From contig JAFTWE010000054.1 of assembly GCA_017465465.1 (NCBI GenBank), positions 1-64,000 on the forward strand: DNA of 64,000 bases, given 5' to 3'. Positions 1 to 8,789 of the stretch are shown here, in pieces. How positions within the stretch are numbered: the stretch's first letter is position 1; each line of letters begins with the position of its first letter. Source of the DNA: Clostridia bacterium. GTDB lineage: Bacteria; Bacillota; Clostridia; Oscillospirales; Acutalibacteraceae. The notes beneath the pieces were generated by a model. The model ran no database searches. It saw only the letters and a program-made list of their open reading frames with translations, and had not been told where the DNA came from. The position numbers and the translations under genes are program-made.

Positions 1-95
1 AATTTACAGAATTGATATACTAAGGTTTTCTTTTCCCTATAGACTTTTACCTGAATTTAGTTTAAAATGGATATGTTATCAGAAAGGATGATTAT

Positions 96-1835
96 ATGAA
101 AACTCGTTGGTTTGATAAAGTTACTAAAACTCCTTTGCAGGAATATCCCCGTCCTCAGCTTGTAAGAAAGGACTGGCAGAACCTTAACGGCATTTTTAAC
201 TATGCTATCACAGGTCACACTGACACAATTCCTTCAAAGTTTGACGGTGAAATTCTTGTCCCCTTTGCTGTTGAAAGTGACCTTTCAGGTGTTGCCAAAA
301 GGGTGAGCAAGGACGATTTGCTCTGGTATGAAAAGAAATTTACTCTCGACCCTTGCTTTGAGGGCAAAAGAGTCCGCCTCAATTTTGATGCTGTTGACTG
401 GCAGTGCCGTGTTTATATTAACGGCAAAATGATTGGTGAGCACACAGGTGGCTATGACCCGTTCAGCTTTGATATAACAGATTATCTCGTTGACGGTGAA
501 AACACCCTTAATCTTCGTGTTTTTGACCCCACAGACCAATCATCACAGCCAAGAGGCAAGCAGGCTTCCAAATCTCACGGCTTTTGGTATACCTCAACCA
601 CAGGTATCTGGCAGACAGTCTGGCTTGAGCCTGTAAACGAGGTTTACATTGAAAAATTAAAGCTCCTTGCTGATATTGATTCAGGCGTTATCAATGTTAA
701 AACCTTGCTCAACGGAGAAGCTCAGTTGCACGCAACCGTTAAAGACGGCGGCAATGTTATTTTTGACGGCAAAATTTCTGCTGATGAAAATATCCCTGTT
801 CCCAATGCAAAGCTCTGGAGCCCTGAAACTCCTTTCCTTTACGATTTAACAGTTAAGGCTGTTAAAGACGGAGCTGAGCTTGACAGCGTTGACAGCTACT
901 TCGGTATGAGAAAATTCTCTATCGGTAAGGATAAGGCAGGTCTTCCCAGACTTATGCTTAATAATGAGCCTTATTTCCAGCGCGGTCTGCTTGACCAGGG
1001 CTATTGGGTTGACGGCGGACTTACTCCGCCCACCGATGAGGCTATGATTTATGATATTCAGACTATGAAGGACCTTGGCTTTAATATGCTCAGAAAGCAT
1101 ATCAAGGTAGAGCCTGCCCGTTGGTATTATCACTGTGACCGAATTGGAATGATTGTATGGCAGGATATGGTAAGCGGTGTTCAGAATCTTCCGCTTATTC
1201 TCGTTGGCGGTCTTCCCAATATCACCGTTACCAATGTTTCCGATAATCTTTATGCCTGGTTCGGAAGAAAAGATAAATACTTCCGCGATGAGTTTGAAGA
1301 CGAAATGTACCGTATGATAGATAATCTTTATAACTATCCTTGTATCGGTTGCTGGGTTCCCTTTAACGAGGCATGGGGTCAGTTTGATGCAAAGCGAATC
1401 GGTAATGAAATCAAAGCTTATGACCCAAGCCGAATTGTTGACCACGCCAGCGGCTGGCACGACCAGAAAGGCCCTGACCTTAAGAGCGTTCACAGATACA
1501 TTGTTCCCGTTACAATGCCACGCCTTGACGGCAGACCGTTTGTTTTGAGTGAATTCGGCGGCTTGAGCTATAAGATTTCGGGTCATGTTTATGATGACAA
1601 AAAGAGCTTTGGATATAATGTGAATTACACCGACCCTGCAAAATACACCGCCGCTTATAAAAAGATGTTTGAAAAGCAGATTATTCCTCTTGTTAAGAAA
1701 GGACTTTGTGCCACTGTTTATACTCAGGTAAGCGATGTTGAGTTTGAGGTTAACGGACTTCTCACTTATGACCGTGAAATTCTTAAAATTGACGCCGATG
1801 TAGCAAGAGAAATCAACGCTCAGCTTAAGTATTAA
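96..1835 (+). CDS. GH2 family beta-glycosidase (beta-galactosidase/glucuronidase-like)
   Basis: This 579-residue cytoplasmic glycosidase has the GH2 order: N-terminal sugar-binding jelly roll (about 20-180), immunoglobulin-like sandwich (about 185-275) and TIM barrel (about 280-579). The acid/base glutamate lies in FNEAWG (E425) and the nucleophile in VLSEFGG (E486), the two conserved GH2 positions. No signal peptide is visible, so it should act on imported oligosaccharides. It is much shorter than LacZ and has no C-terminal beta-galactosidase small-chain domain, so the exact sugar (galactoside, glucuronide or mannoside) cannot be read from sequence. An AAGGATG ribosome site precedes the ATG. 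A WYL regulator follows after 4 bases and may control it. Confidence 0.88.
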   Translation: MKTRWFDKVTKTPLQEYPRPQLVRKDWQNLNGIFNYAITGHTDTIPSKFDGEILVPFAVESDLSGVAKRVSKDDLLWYEKKFTLDPCFEGKRVRLNFDAVDWQCRVYINGKMIGEHTGGYDPFSFDITDYLVDGENTLNLRVFDPTDQSSQPRGKQASKSHGFWYTSTTGIWQTVWLEPVNEVYIEKLKLLADIDSGVINVKTLLNGEAQLHATVKDGGNVIFDGKISADENIPVPNAKLWSPETPFLYDLTVKAVKDGAELDSVDSYFGMRKFSIGKDKAGLPRLMLNNEPYFQRGLLDQGYWVDGGLTPPTDEAMIYDIQTMKDLGFNMLRKHIKVEPARWYYHCDRIGMIVWQDMVSGVQNLPLILVGGLPNITVTNVSDNLYAWFGRKDKYFRDEFEDEMYRMIDNLYNYPCIGCWVPFNEAWGQFDAKRIGNEIKAYDPSRIVDHASGWHDQKGPDLKSVHRYIVPVTMPRLDGRPFVLSEFGGLSYKISGHVYDDKKSFGYNVNYTDPAKYTAAYKKMFEKQIIPLVKKGLCATVYTQVSDVEFEVNGLLTYDREILKIDADVAREINAQLKY

Positions 1836-1839
1836 ATCT

Positions 1840-2838
1840 ATGGGTAAAGATACACAAAAAATCAGAATTTTATTCCTGCAGGATATTTTTACCCGCCGCA
1901 CTGATGAAAATAATGTTTTCAGCGCAGAGGACTTGTGTGATATCCTGCTTGAGGATTACAACATAAAGGTTGAACGCAAAGCCATTTACGGTGACATTGA
2001 AGCCCTTAAGGAATACGGGCTTGATATTGTAAATGTCCGCACACCCAAAAGGGGATATTACCTCAAAGACCGTAAGTTTGAAATGGCAGAGGTCAGACTT
2101 CTGACAGATGCCGTTCTGGCGGCAAAGTTTATTTCACCAAAGAAAACAAAGTCGCTGGTGTATAAAATCGGTTCTCTTGCCAGTGAAGGTCAGGAAGAAA
2201 AGCTTCGCAAGCAGGTTTATGTTAATTCAAGCGTAAAGTGCGGCAACGAGGAGCTTTATGAGGTAATCAGCACCTTGCACAGAGCTATTGAACGCAAGGT
2301 TCAGGTGCAGTTTGATTATTCAAAAAGAGTGCTTCAAAAGCGGTATGTCCGCCGAATGGAAAATAAAACCTTTACGGTAAACCCCTATGCTCTTATCTGG
2401 TCAAATGACCATTATTACCTTGTTTGCAACAACCCCAAGTATTCAAACCTTATGCATGTAAGGCTTGACAGAATAAGTAACATTCACATTACGGGAATCA
2501 GGTGCAGGCATTTTTCTGCTGTTTCAAAATATAAGGACGAATTTGATTCAGCCGATTATTCTAACCGACTTTTCAATATGTTCAGCGGTGAAAGCGGCAA
2601 TGTTCTGCTTCGCTGTTCTAATGATATTATTGAAGAAATTCTTGAGCGCTTTGGTGAGAATGTTCCCATTAAAATTGACGGCGACAATCATTTTGTTGCC
2701 AAAGCGAATGTTGAGCTCAGCGACGGTCTTGTTTCGTGGGTTATGCAGTTTGGCGAACGCATTGAGGTTGTGAGCCCTCACGAGCTAAAAAAAGCAATAA
2801 AAGACAAAGCAAAGCTTATTTACAATATTTATGAATAA
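1840..2838 (+). CDS. WYL-domain transcriptional regulator (YafY/DeoR-like)
   Basis: A 332-residue DNA-binding regulator. The N-terminus (about 5-65) is a winged helix of the HTH_11 type, with the recognition segment around ERKAIYGDIEAL. A WYL ligand-binding domain follows (about 130-215), in which the signature reads YYL in DHYYLVC and is followed by the expected LDRI segment. A C-terminal WCX-like extension completes the protein. WYL domains are thought to sense small ligands, often nucleotides or nucleic acids. The gene starts 4 bases after the GH2 glycosidase with no strong ribosome site of its own, which suggests translational coupling and co-transcription. A hairpin terminator follows immediately. 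Regulation of the glycosidase is inference from position. Confidence 0.87.
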   Translation: MGKDTQKIRILFLQDIFTRRTDENNVFSAEDLCDILLEDYNIKVERKAIYGDIEALKEYGLDIVNVRTPKRGYYLKDRKFEMAEVRLLTDAVLAAKFISPKKTKSLVYKIGSLASEGQEEKLRKQVYVNSSVKCGNEELYEVISTLHRAIERKVQVQFDYSKRVLQKRYVRRMENKTFTVNPYALIWSNDHYYLVCNNPKYSNLMHVRLDRISNIHITGIRCRHFSAVSKYKDEFDSADYSNRLFNMFSGESGNVLLRCSNDIIEEILERFGENVPIKIDGDNHFVAKANVELSDGLVSWVMQFGERIEVVSPHELKKAIKDKAKLIYNIYE

Positions 2839-2851
2839 AAAATAAAAAATT

Positions 2852-2887
2852 CCCCCATACTTCTTGTAAGTAAGGGGGAGTTTTATT
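2852..2887 (+). terminator. Terminator hairpin overlapping the spoIIR ribosome site
   Basis: CCCCCATACTT (2852-2862) pairs with AAGTAAGGGGG (2868-2878) around CTTGT with one mismatch, then AGTTTTATTTT follows. It ends the GH2/WYL transcript. Its 3' arm AAGGGGGAG is also the only Shine-Dalgarno sequence for the TTG start of spoIIR at 2888. Confidence 0.8.
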
Positions 2888-3487
2888 TTGAAGCTTTCAA
2901 GAAAAATCGAGCTTGCCGTTATAATCGGCGTAATTTTTTCAGTTGTGTTAAATATAGCCGCCTTTGCCGTTACCTGTGAAAATGTGAGGCAGGAGGTTTT
3001 ACGGCTTCACGTTATTGCCGCGTCTGACAGCTATGAGGACCAGCAGCTAAAATTAAAGGTGCGAGATGCCGTTTTGCAGGCGGGGGCAGATGCTTTTGAC
3101 GGCAGTGTGAATGTTGAAAACGCTGTGGAAAGGCTGACCCCTCAAATTGATAATCTCGAGCTTGTTGCCAAAGAAACGGTCAGGGAAAACGGCTTTGATT
3201 ATGATGTGAAGGTTACGCTTTCAAAGGAATTTTTTGCCACAAGAACTTATGAAAATGTAACTCTCCCTGCGGGGAAATACCTTGCAGTCAGAGTAGTTAT
3301 TGATAAAGGGGAGGGGCAAAACTGGTGGTGTGTGATGTTTCCGAGCCTGTGCCTGCCTGCTGCCAGGGTGAAAACAGAGCTTGACGATGTTCTCAATGAA
3401 AAAGAGGTTCAACTTGTGAGCCGAAACCCAAAGTATGAACCTCGTTTTAAAATTGTGGAAATTATTGAAAAGTATTTTAAATATTAG
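2888..3487 (+). CDS. spoIIR: Stage II sporulation protein R
   Basis: SpoIIR is the forespore-made signal that triggers SpoIIGA-dependent processing of pro-sigma-E in the mother cell. The 199-residue protein has an N-terminal membrane-spanning signal segment (about 8-28), the family motif LHVIAASDS with the DQQLKLKVRD block after it, and the conserved GQNWWCVMFPSLC block near residues 145-157. Length matches the family. The start is TTG at 2888, placed 7 bases after GGGGGAG. That ribosome site lies inside the preceding terminator hairpin, so translation may depend on RNA folding. The stop codon overlaps the stop of the convergent alpha-galactosidase gene by 4 bases, with no terminator between them. 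Confidence 0.95.
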   Translation: MKLSRKIELAVIIGVIFSVVLNIAAFAVTCENVRQEVLRLHVIAASDSYEDQQLKLKVRDAVLQAGADAFDGSVNVENAVERLTPQIDNLELVAKETVRENGFDYDVKVTLSKEFFATRTYENVTLPAGKYLAVRVVIDKGEGQNWWCVMFPSLCLPAARVKTELDDVLNEKEVQLVSRNPKYEPRFKIVEIIEKYFKY

Positions 3488-5190
3488 TTACCCTTAATTA
3501 CAAAAACGGCTGTTCCGTGAGGGGCAACAGATTCGCTGATTGTATAGTCTGTGTCAAATTCAGTTTCTTCCCAGATGTTTTCAACCTTGTAAATATCTTT
3601 CTTTTCAAGGTCAACAAAATCTTTTTCAAGGAGCTCTTTCATCGTAAGGATAAAGAGCTTTTCTTCATTTGACTTGTTAAAGAAGCAGACTGCAACATCT
3701 CCGTTTTCAAGAGGCTTCACAAGAATATCACCGGAGGGTGATGCCTTGATGCGCCTTGCCTGAATTCCGAGCTTGTCCTGATTGATAGCAATAAGCTTTT
3801 TGTTAGTTAAAAGCTGTAATATTTTATCGTGCTTGTCTGCAGAGCCGTCAGGGAAAACAAAATGCCTTACATCGTTGCCGAGAATAAGGGGAGCTGCCAT
3901 CATACACCAAAGGGCGAAGTGGCTCTTGTTTTCTTCATAAGTAAGGTTGCCGTTACCTACCTCAAGCATATCGGGGTCGTTCCAACCGCCTGGGCCTGCG
4001 TGCTTATAAAGGTTTACATTGATTTCATAAATCGCAAGAACAGATGACCAGGAGGGTTTAATGTCAAGGGTGGTGCGCCACAGGTTGCCTGCGCTGCTGC
4101 CCCAGTTCCAAGGCATATTGAAGCCCCATTCGCAAATAGAATAAACAATGGGCTTTTCTTCTGTTCCGTTCTTTTCGGCAACTTCTTTTACGGCCTGCTT
4201 GAGGCATTGACCCATTTTTTTATACTGAATTGCAGAGCTGTCCATAACCGAAGCAACGGGGTTATACATCTTGATGATGTTGTCGCCCTTGTTTAATTCA
4301 ACGGTTATATGATGCTTGCCGAGAGGGTGAATATTGCTTTCGGGGAAGTCAATGTCATAATGCTTGCCGCCGTTTACATCAAGCTCAAGATGCTTTGCAA
4401 CCTTGCTCTTTTTGCGAATGTAAAAGGTTAAGGTGTATTCACCGTCTTCAGGAGCATAAATATTTGTGAATGTAGCAACACCGCCGTTATCAGAAAGACC
4501 TGTCAGATATTCTCCTGACATAAGATTGCCGTCTTTTTCAAGCCTTGCTTCACCGTCAAGAACAGCGTCAGAGGCATAATAAACCGCCTCATTTTCCATA
4601 GAGCCGTTTTTAACAGAGATTTTTTCAATCTGCGGAGCAACTCGCGGTATGTAAACTCTGTGGCAGAAATCATATTTGAAATATTCAACGCCCCAGTTTG
4701 CAAAGGTGCGTGCGTCTTTAAGTTCATTACCAAGGCTTGCAGGCATATCCTCGCAGGTGAGAGTTCCGTTTGAGGAATAAATACCAACCTTAAGGCCAAG
4801 GTCATTGATTTTTTCAACAAGAGCCTTGATGCCTGATGGGAAGCTGACAGGGTCACTTTGCAGTTCACCCTCTGCAGTTCTCATAGCAGACTGCCAGCAG
4901 TCGTCAATGTTAACATACTGATATCCTGCGTCGAGAAGTCCGCTTGCCTTCATTGCTTTTGCAGTTTCATAAATAACCTCTTCTGTTACGCCTCTGCCAA
5001 AGGTGTTCCAGCTTGACCAGCCCATAGGGGGAGTGAGAGCAACGCCGTTGTTATAAGGCTCACCTTTCTGGTCATTGGGTTTAACATATTTTGAAAGCTT
5101 TTTAACTGTTTCAACAGGAGTTTGCTTTTTCTTGAGCATATAAGCGCCTGCAGCGGCAACTGCGGCAAAAATTGCAAGCTTTTTCTTCAT
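3484..5190 (-). CDS. Membrane-anchored GH27 alpha-galactosidase with an inserted carbohydrate-binding-like domain
   Basis: A 568-residue GH27 enzyme hydrolysing terminal alpha-galactose. The barrel opens with LTPPMGWSSWNTFG (about 50-64) and NIDDCWQ. The nucleophile is D174 in YFKYDFC, the later acid/base region is LDIKPSW, and GGWNDPDMLEVGN is the family signature. About 140 residues (roughly 185-325) interrupt the barrel directly after the nucleophile strand and look like a beta-sandwich of the CBM6/35 type. A C-terminal beta-sandwich follows. Residues 3-20 are a hydrophobic segment ending in KKK, either an uncleaved membrane anchor or a poor signal peptide. The start is ATG 5190 with AGGAGG correctly spaced; an in-frame ATG six codons upstream lacks a ribosome site. 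It is transcribed divergently from the V-ATPase operon. Confidence 0.9.
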   Translation of the reverse strand: MKKKLAIFAAVAAAGAYMLKKKQTPVETVKKLSKYVKPNDQKGEPYNNGVALTPPMGWSSWNTFGRGVTEEVIYETAKAMKASGLLDAGYQYVNIDDCWQSAMRTAEGELQSDPVSFPSGIKALVEKINDLGLKVGIYSSNGTLTCEDMPASLGNELKDARTFANWGVEYFKYDFCHRVYIPRVAPQIEKISVKNGSMENEAVYYASDAVLDGEARLEKDGNLMSGEYLTGLSDNGGVATFTNIYAPEDGEYTLTFYIRKKSKVAKHLELDVNGGKHYDIDFPESNIHPLGKHHITVELNKGDNIIKMYNPVASVMDSSAIQYKKMGQCLKQAVKEVAEKNGTEEKPIVYSICEWGFNMPWNWGSSAGNLWRTTLDIKPSWSSVLAIYEINVNLYKHAGPGGWNDPDMLEVGNGNLTYEENKSHFALWCMMAAPLILGNDVRHFVFPDGSADKHDKILQLLTNKKLIAINQDKLGIQARRIKASPSGDILVKPLENGDVAVCFFNKSNEEKLFILTMKELLEKDFVDLEKKDIYKVENIWEETEFDTDYTISESVAPHGTAVFVIKGN

Positions 5191-5218
5191 AAAAATTCCT
5201 CCTAACATTACATATTTA

Positions 5219-5247
5219 AGTATATATCATAACAAAAAAATTTGCAA
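5219..5247 (-). promoter_or_regulatory. Sigma-A-type promoter for the GH27 gene
   Basis: On the minus strand TTGCAA (5247-5242), a 17-base spacer and TATACT (5224-5219) lie just upstream of the AGGAGG and ATG of the alpha-galactosidase gene. Confidence 0.6.
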
Positions 5248-5300
5248 TTATTTTTTAAAAAATGATAATAAAAGCTAATATGATTTGTGAAATATTACTA

Positions 5301-5328
5301 TTGTTTTTTATTTCAGCGGTGATATAAT
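5301..5328 (+). promoter_or_regulatory. Sigma-A-type promoter for the V-ATPase operon
   Basis: TTGTTT (5301-5306), a 16-base spacer and a perfect TATAAT (5323-5328) lie 33 bases before the first V-ATPase gene. No other strong promoter is visible in the operon. Confidence 0.65.
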
Positions 5329-5361
5329 GAGTTTTCATAAAGGACAAAAGGAGCATTTTTT

Positions 5362-5673
5362 ATGGAAAAATTGCTGAATCAAGTGATAAAAAGTGATGCT
5401 CAGGCAAGAGAAAAGCTTAAAGAGGCCGAAGCCTACAGAAAAGCACAAATGGAATCCTTACCTCAAAAAAAAGAGCAGATAATTAAAGAAGAAAATCAAA
5501 AGGCTATTGATGATGCAATGAGAAGAAGTAAATCTTCTTCAACAACTGCCGCAAAAAAGCTTGAACAGACCAAAGCCCGTAACAGTGCTGCGCAAGAGAA
5601 TATGGAAAAGCTTTATTCAGAAAAATGCGATGAATGGGTAGAAACAATGCTCAAAAAAATTATCGAAGCATAA
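5362..5673 (+). CDS. V-type ATPase peripheral-stalk subunit (G/H-like)
   Basis: A 103-residue, highly charged, almost wholly alpha-helical protein rich in Lys, Glu, Gln and Ala. This is the expected form of the coiled-coil peripheral stalk subunit (G/H, called NtpF in Enterococcus) that pairs with subunit E. It has no hydrophobic segment and so should be the soluble stator part. It begins the V-ATPase operon, 33 bases below a TATAAT promoter, with AAAAGGAG as ribosome site. Sequence similarity in this family is weak, so assignment rests on size, composition and position before subunits C and I. Confidence 0.75.
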   Translation: MEKLLNQVIKSDAQAREKLKEAEAYRKAQMESLPQKKEQIIKEENQKAIDDAMRRSKSSSTTAAKKLEQTKARNSAAQENMEKLYSEKCDEWVETMLKKIIEA

Positions 5674-5706
5674 ATTACCGTAAAATTATAAAAAGGTGGT
5701 GAGAAT

Positions 5707-6744
5707 GTGAGCTTTTCGCAGAATGCAATTATGGCAAAAAGCCGTGCTCTTTACGGCAAACGCCTCAAAAAAGAGGATTATGACAGCCTGATAAATGCAA
5801 AAAGCGTAAATGAAATTGTAGCTTATCTTAAGGCGGAAACAGCATACAGTGAAACCTTCCAGAATGCCAATTCGGATATGAGCACAACTCAGGTTGAAGA
5901 GCTTTTGAAAATTCATATTCTCAAAGCCTTTGAAAAGGTCAGCAGATATGAAATATCCGCCGGTCAGCAGTTTTATAAGCTCATTCTTATGAAAAACGAC
6001 ATTCAGCAAATTCTGCGCTTTTTGCAGTTTCTGATGGTTGACAAACCTGAGGAATATCTTAAGGTTCTGCCTCCGTTTTTCAACAAACATTCTGAGCTTG
6101 ATTTGTATAAGCTTGCAAGTGCGCGAAGCTTTGGCGATATGCTCACAGCCCTTGACTCTACACCGTATCAGCAGGTGTTAAAGCCGTTTGAAGGCACATT
6201 TAAAGACCCCCGTTCATATATGAGAATGGAGTGTGCCCTTGACGAAAAGCTGTGGGAGGTTGAAAAAGAGATTGCCGAAAAGTACAAAGGCAAAGAAAAA
6301 AAGCAGGTTAAAGAAGTTATCAGCTATCAGAATGATATGGAAAATCTCATCCGTATTTACCGCCTGAAGCGCCTTGCCAATGAAGAAAAGGCAACCATCC
6401 GAAGATTTCTTAATCTTAATTACACAAACTTCACAGAAAAAGATATCAATTCTATGCTTGATGCCGAAACAGCCCGTGAGGCTATGCAAAGAGCCTCACA
6501 GACATATTATAAAAAGCACTTTTTAAATCATAGCTTTGATTCTTTGGAGTCTTTTACAAGAAAAATTCTTTATGACAAATTCCATAAAGAAATCCGTTAC
6601 AGCACTGACCCTGTAACAGTTATGATAAGCTATTTTTATTTAGCTGAAAATGAGGTCAAAAATATTATCCATATAGTTGAGGGTGTCCGTTACGGTATGA
6701 CCCCGGAGGCTATCGGCGCTTTGCCGATAGGAACAGATTGTTAA
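5707..6744 (+). CDS. ntpC: V-type ATP synthase subunit C
   Basis: Subunit C (subunit d in eukaryotes) is the funnel-shaped adaptor joining the central rotor stalk to the membrane K ring. The 345-residue, all-helical protein has the family opening (NAIMAKSRALYG) and the repeated three-fold helical units, including the IRIYRLKRLANE helix and the C-terminal YFYLAENEVKNI helix with EGVRYGM. Length matches the family. The start is GTG at 5707 after AAGGTGGTGAG. Subunit I follows after 13 bases. Confidence 0.92.
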   Translation: MSFSQNAIMAKSRALYGKRLKKEDYDSLINAKSVNEIVAYLKAETAYSETFQNANSDMSTTQVEELLKIHILKAFEKVSRYEISAGQQFYKLILMKNDIQQILRFLQFLMVDKPEEYLKVLPPFFNKHSELDLYKLASARSFGDMLTALDSTPYQQVLKPFEGTFKDPRSYMRMECALDEKLWEVEKEIAEKYKGKEKKQVKEVISYQNDMENLIRIYRLKRLANEEKATIRRFLNLNYTNFTEKDINSMLDAETAREAMQRASQTYYKKHFLNHSFDSLESFTRKILYDKFHKEIRYSTDPVTVMISYFYLAENEVKNIIHIVEGVRYGMTPEAIGALPIGTDC

Positions 6745-6757
6745 AGGAGGCTTGATT

Positions 6758-8776
6758 GTGGCAATAGAAAAAATGAAATTGGTCCGCGTGCTTGGTAAAA
6801 CAAGCCAGATTGATGATTTCATAACAGCGTGCTGTATCAGCGGTGATTTTCATCCTGAAAATGCAATGAACTATGTTTCGGCGCACATGGGCTATGTTCC
6901 CTTGTCTAAAGAAAATCCCTATGTATCAGCCATTCAGAAAATTGAAGACCTTGCCCATATTTCAGGCATAGTTTTAAAAGAAACATTCAACGGTGACGAA
7001 ATTATCGTTGAAGAGCACGAAACAGAATATATCGACGAAATAGTTGAAGATATGGAGTCGCTTCTTTCCAGAAGAACACCTATTGTAACCAAGCTTGAGG
7101 AATGCAAAGAAAATATTGTAAAATTCAGCCATTTTTCAAATTTAGGCATATCGGTTGATGAAATTCTCTCCTGCGGATTTTTGAAAATCCGTTTCGGCAG
7201 TATTCCTATTGACTGCTATCCGAAGCTTCAGGCTTATGAGGATAACGACAGCTTTATGTTCTTCCCCTGTGTTCAGGATGAAAAGCATTATTGGGGTGTG
7301 TATACTGCCTCCACATCAAGGGTTGATGAGGCTGACCGAATTTTTGCAACGCTTTATTTTGAGCGTTTGAGAATCCCCTTTGAAAAGGGTACGCCTGAAG
7401 AAATTGTTGAAACCCTTACCGAAGAGAAAAAGAGCCTTGAAAAAGAGCTTGCGGAAATTGACGGTGAGGTTCAGAACTTCTGGGCAAGCCGCCGTTCACG
7501 CTGTGAGAGCATTTATGCTCATCTCAAAATTCTCAGCACTGCCTTTGACCTGCGCCGTTATGCGGTTAAGGATAAGCGAACAGGCTCAATGTTTCTTATG
7601 GTTGGCTGGGTGCCCGAAAGCGGATTCAGTTGGTTTAAGAAAAGGGTAGATGAGCTGCCCGATACGGCCTGTGAGGTCTTTGAAGCTAAGGATGAAATCC
7701 GCTCAAAGCCTCCTGTTAAGCTTAAAAATAAAAAGATTTTCCGCCCCTTTGAAATGTTTGTTGAAATGTACGGCTTGCCGTCTTACGGCAGTGTGGATAT
7801 AACTCCCTTTGTTGCCGTAACATTCACACTTCTTTTCGGCTTGATGTTTGCCGATGTGGGTCAGGGCTTTGTTCTTGCCCTCGGCGGATATCTGGTTTAT
7901 AAATTAAAAGGGCTGAAAATTGCCAAAATTGTTGTTCCCTGCGGAATATCTTCAATGTGCTTCGGCTTTCTTGTGGGGTCGGTTTTCGGCTTTGAACATT
8001 TGCTTGACCCTGTTTATCACGCCCTGGGTTGGGAAGGTAAGCCCCTTGAGGTTATGGAAAGCATAAACACAGTGCTTATTCTTGCAATCGGAATAGGAAT
8101 TGCGTTGGTTATTGTTTCGATGGGACTTAATGTTTTCCTTTGCTTCAAGGCAAAAAAATACGGTGAGGCGCTGTTCAGCCAAAACGGCCTGGCAGGTATA
8201 GTTCTTTACCTTGCAGGTGTCAGTGCGGTGGTAGCCTTTATGGCAAAGATTACCATTATACCCATTCCTGTTATGATAGCTATGGCGGCTGTGAGTTTGC
8301 CTGTATTGTTTATGAAAGAAATCTTAATCGGTAAGGTTGACCACCACGATAAAAAGGATTATATGCCTGAAAGCTGGGGCGACTTTATAATGCAGAATTT
8401 CTTTGAGGTTATAGAGTATATCCTTTCTTATTTCAGTAACACGGTTTCGTTTTTGCGAATCGGTGCATATATGCTCGTTCACGCAGGTATGATGATGGTT
8501 TTCTTCTCCCTTGCCGGTGATGAGCTTACTGTAGGCAGTGTGTTGATTATTGTTTTAGGCAATGTTATCGTTATTGCTCTTGAAGGCTTGCTTTCAGGTA
8601 TTCAGGTGTTGAGGCTCGAATTTTATGAAATGTTCAGCCGTTTCTATGAGGGCGACGGTAAACCCTTTGAGGGAGTTGGCAGAAGAAAGAACAGAGGTGC
8701 GTTCTTCAAAATTAAAAATGCCTTCTCTGCTGACAAAAAGGACGACACACAGGTAATTATTTCAGTTAAAAAATAA
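6758..8776 (+). CDS. ntpI: V-type ATP synthase subunit I (stator a-subunit)
   Basis: Subunit I is the membrane stator that carries the ion half-channels facing the K ring. The 672-residue protein has a soluble N-terminal arm with coiled-coil segments (about 1-330) and a C-terminal membrane domain with about seven or eight helices (from about 345), including the FGLMFADVGQG segment and the conserved NTVSFLRIGAYMLVH helix, whose arginine is the expected channel residue. The start chosen is GTG 6758, seven bases after AAAGGAGG; a TTG at 6752 is too close to that site. It is the largest subunit and has normal length. Confidence 0.95.
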   Translation: MAIEKMKLVRVLGKTSQIDDFITACCISGDFHPENAMNYVSAHMGYVPLSKENPYVSAIQKIEDLAHISGIVLKETFNGDEIIVEEHETEYIDEIVEDMESLLSRRTPIVTKLEECKENIVKFSHFSNLGISVDEILSCGFLKIRFGSIPIDCYPKLQAYEDNDSFMFFPCVQDEKHYWGVYTASTSRVDEADRIFATLYFERLRIPFEKGTPEEIVETLTEEKKSLEKELAEIDGEVQNFWASRRSRCESIYAHLKILSTAFDLRRYAVKDKRTGSMFLMVGWVPESGFSWFKKRVDELPDTACEVFEAKDEIRSKPPVKLKNKKIFRPFEMFVEMYGLPSYGSVDITPFVAVTFTLLFGLMFADVGQGFVLALGGYLVYKLKGLKIAKIVVPCGISSMCFGFLVGSVFGFEHLLDPVYHALGWEGKPLEVMESINTVLILAIGIGIALVIVSMGLNVFLCFKAKKYGEALFSQNGLAGIVLYLAGVSAVVAFMAKITIIPIPVMIAMAAVSLPVLFMKEILIGKVDHHDKKDYMPESWGDFIMQNFFEVIEYILSYFSNTVSFLRIGAYMLVHAGMMMVFFSLAGDELTVGSVLIIVLGNVIVIALEGLLSGIQVLRLEFYEMFSRFYEGDGKPFEGVGRRKNRGAFFKIKNAFSADKKDDTQVIISVKK

Positions 8777-8789
8777 CGGAGGAATCATT

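Noticed and set aside
846..1901. A 351-codon open frame on the minus strand opposite the GH2 gene
   Set aside because: It mirrors a gene with intact GH2 catalytic motifs, has no ribosome site and resembles no family; it is a codon-bias shadow.
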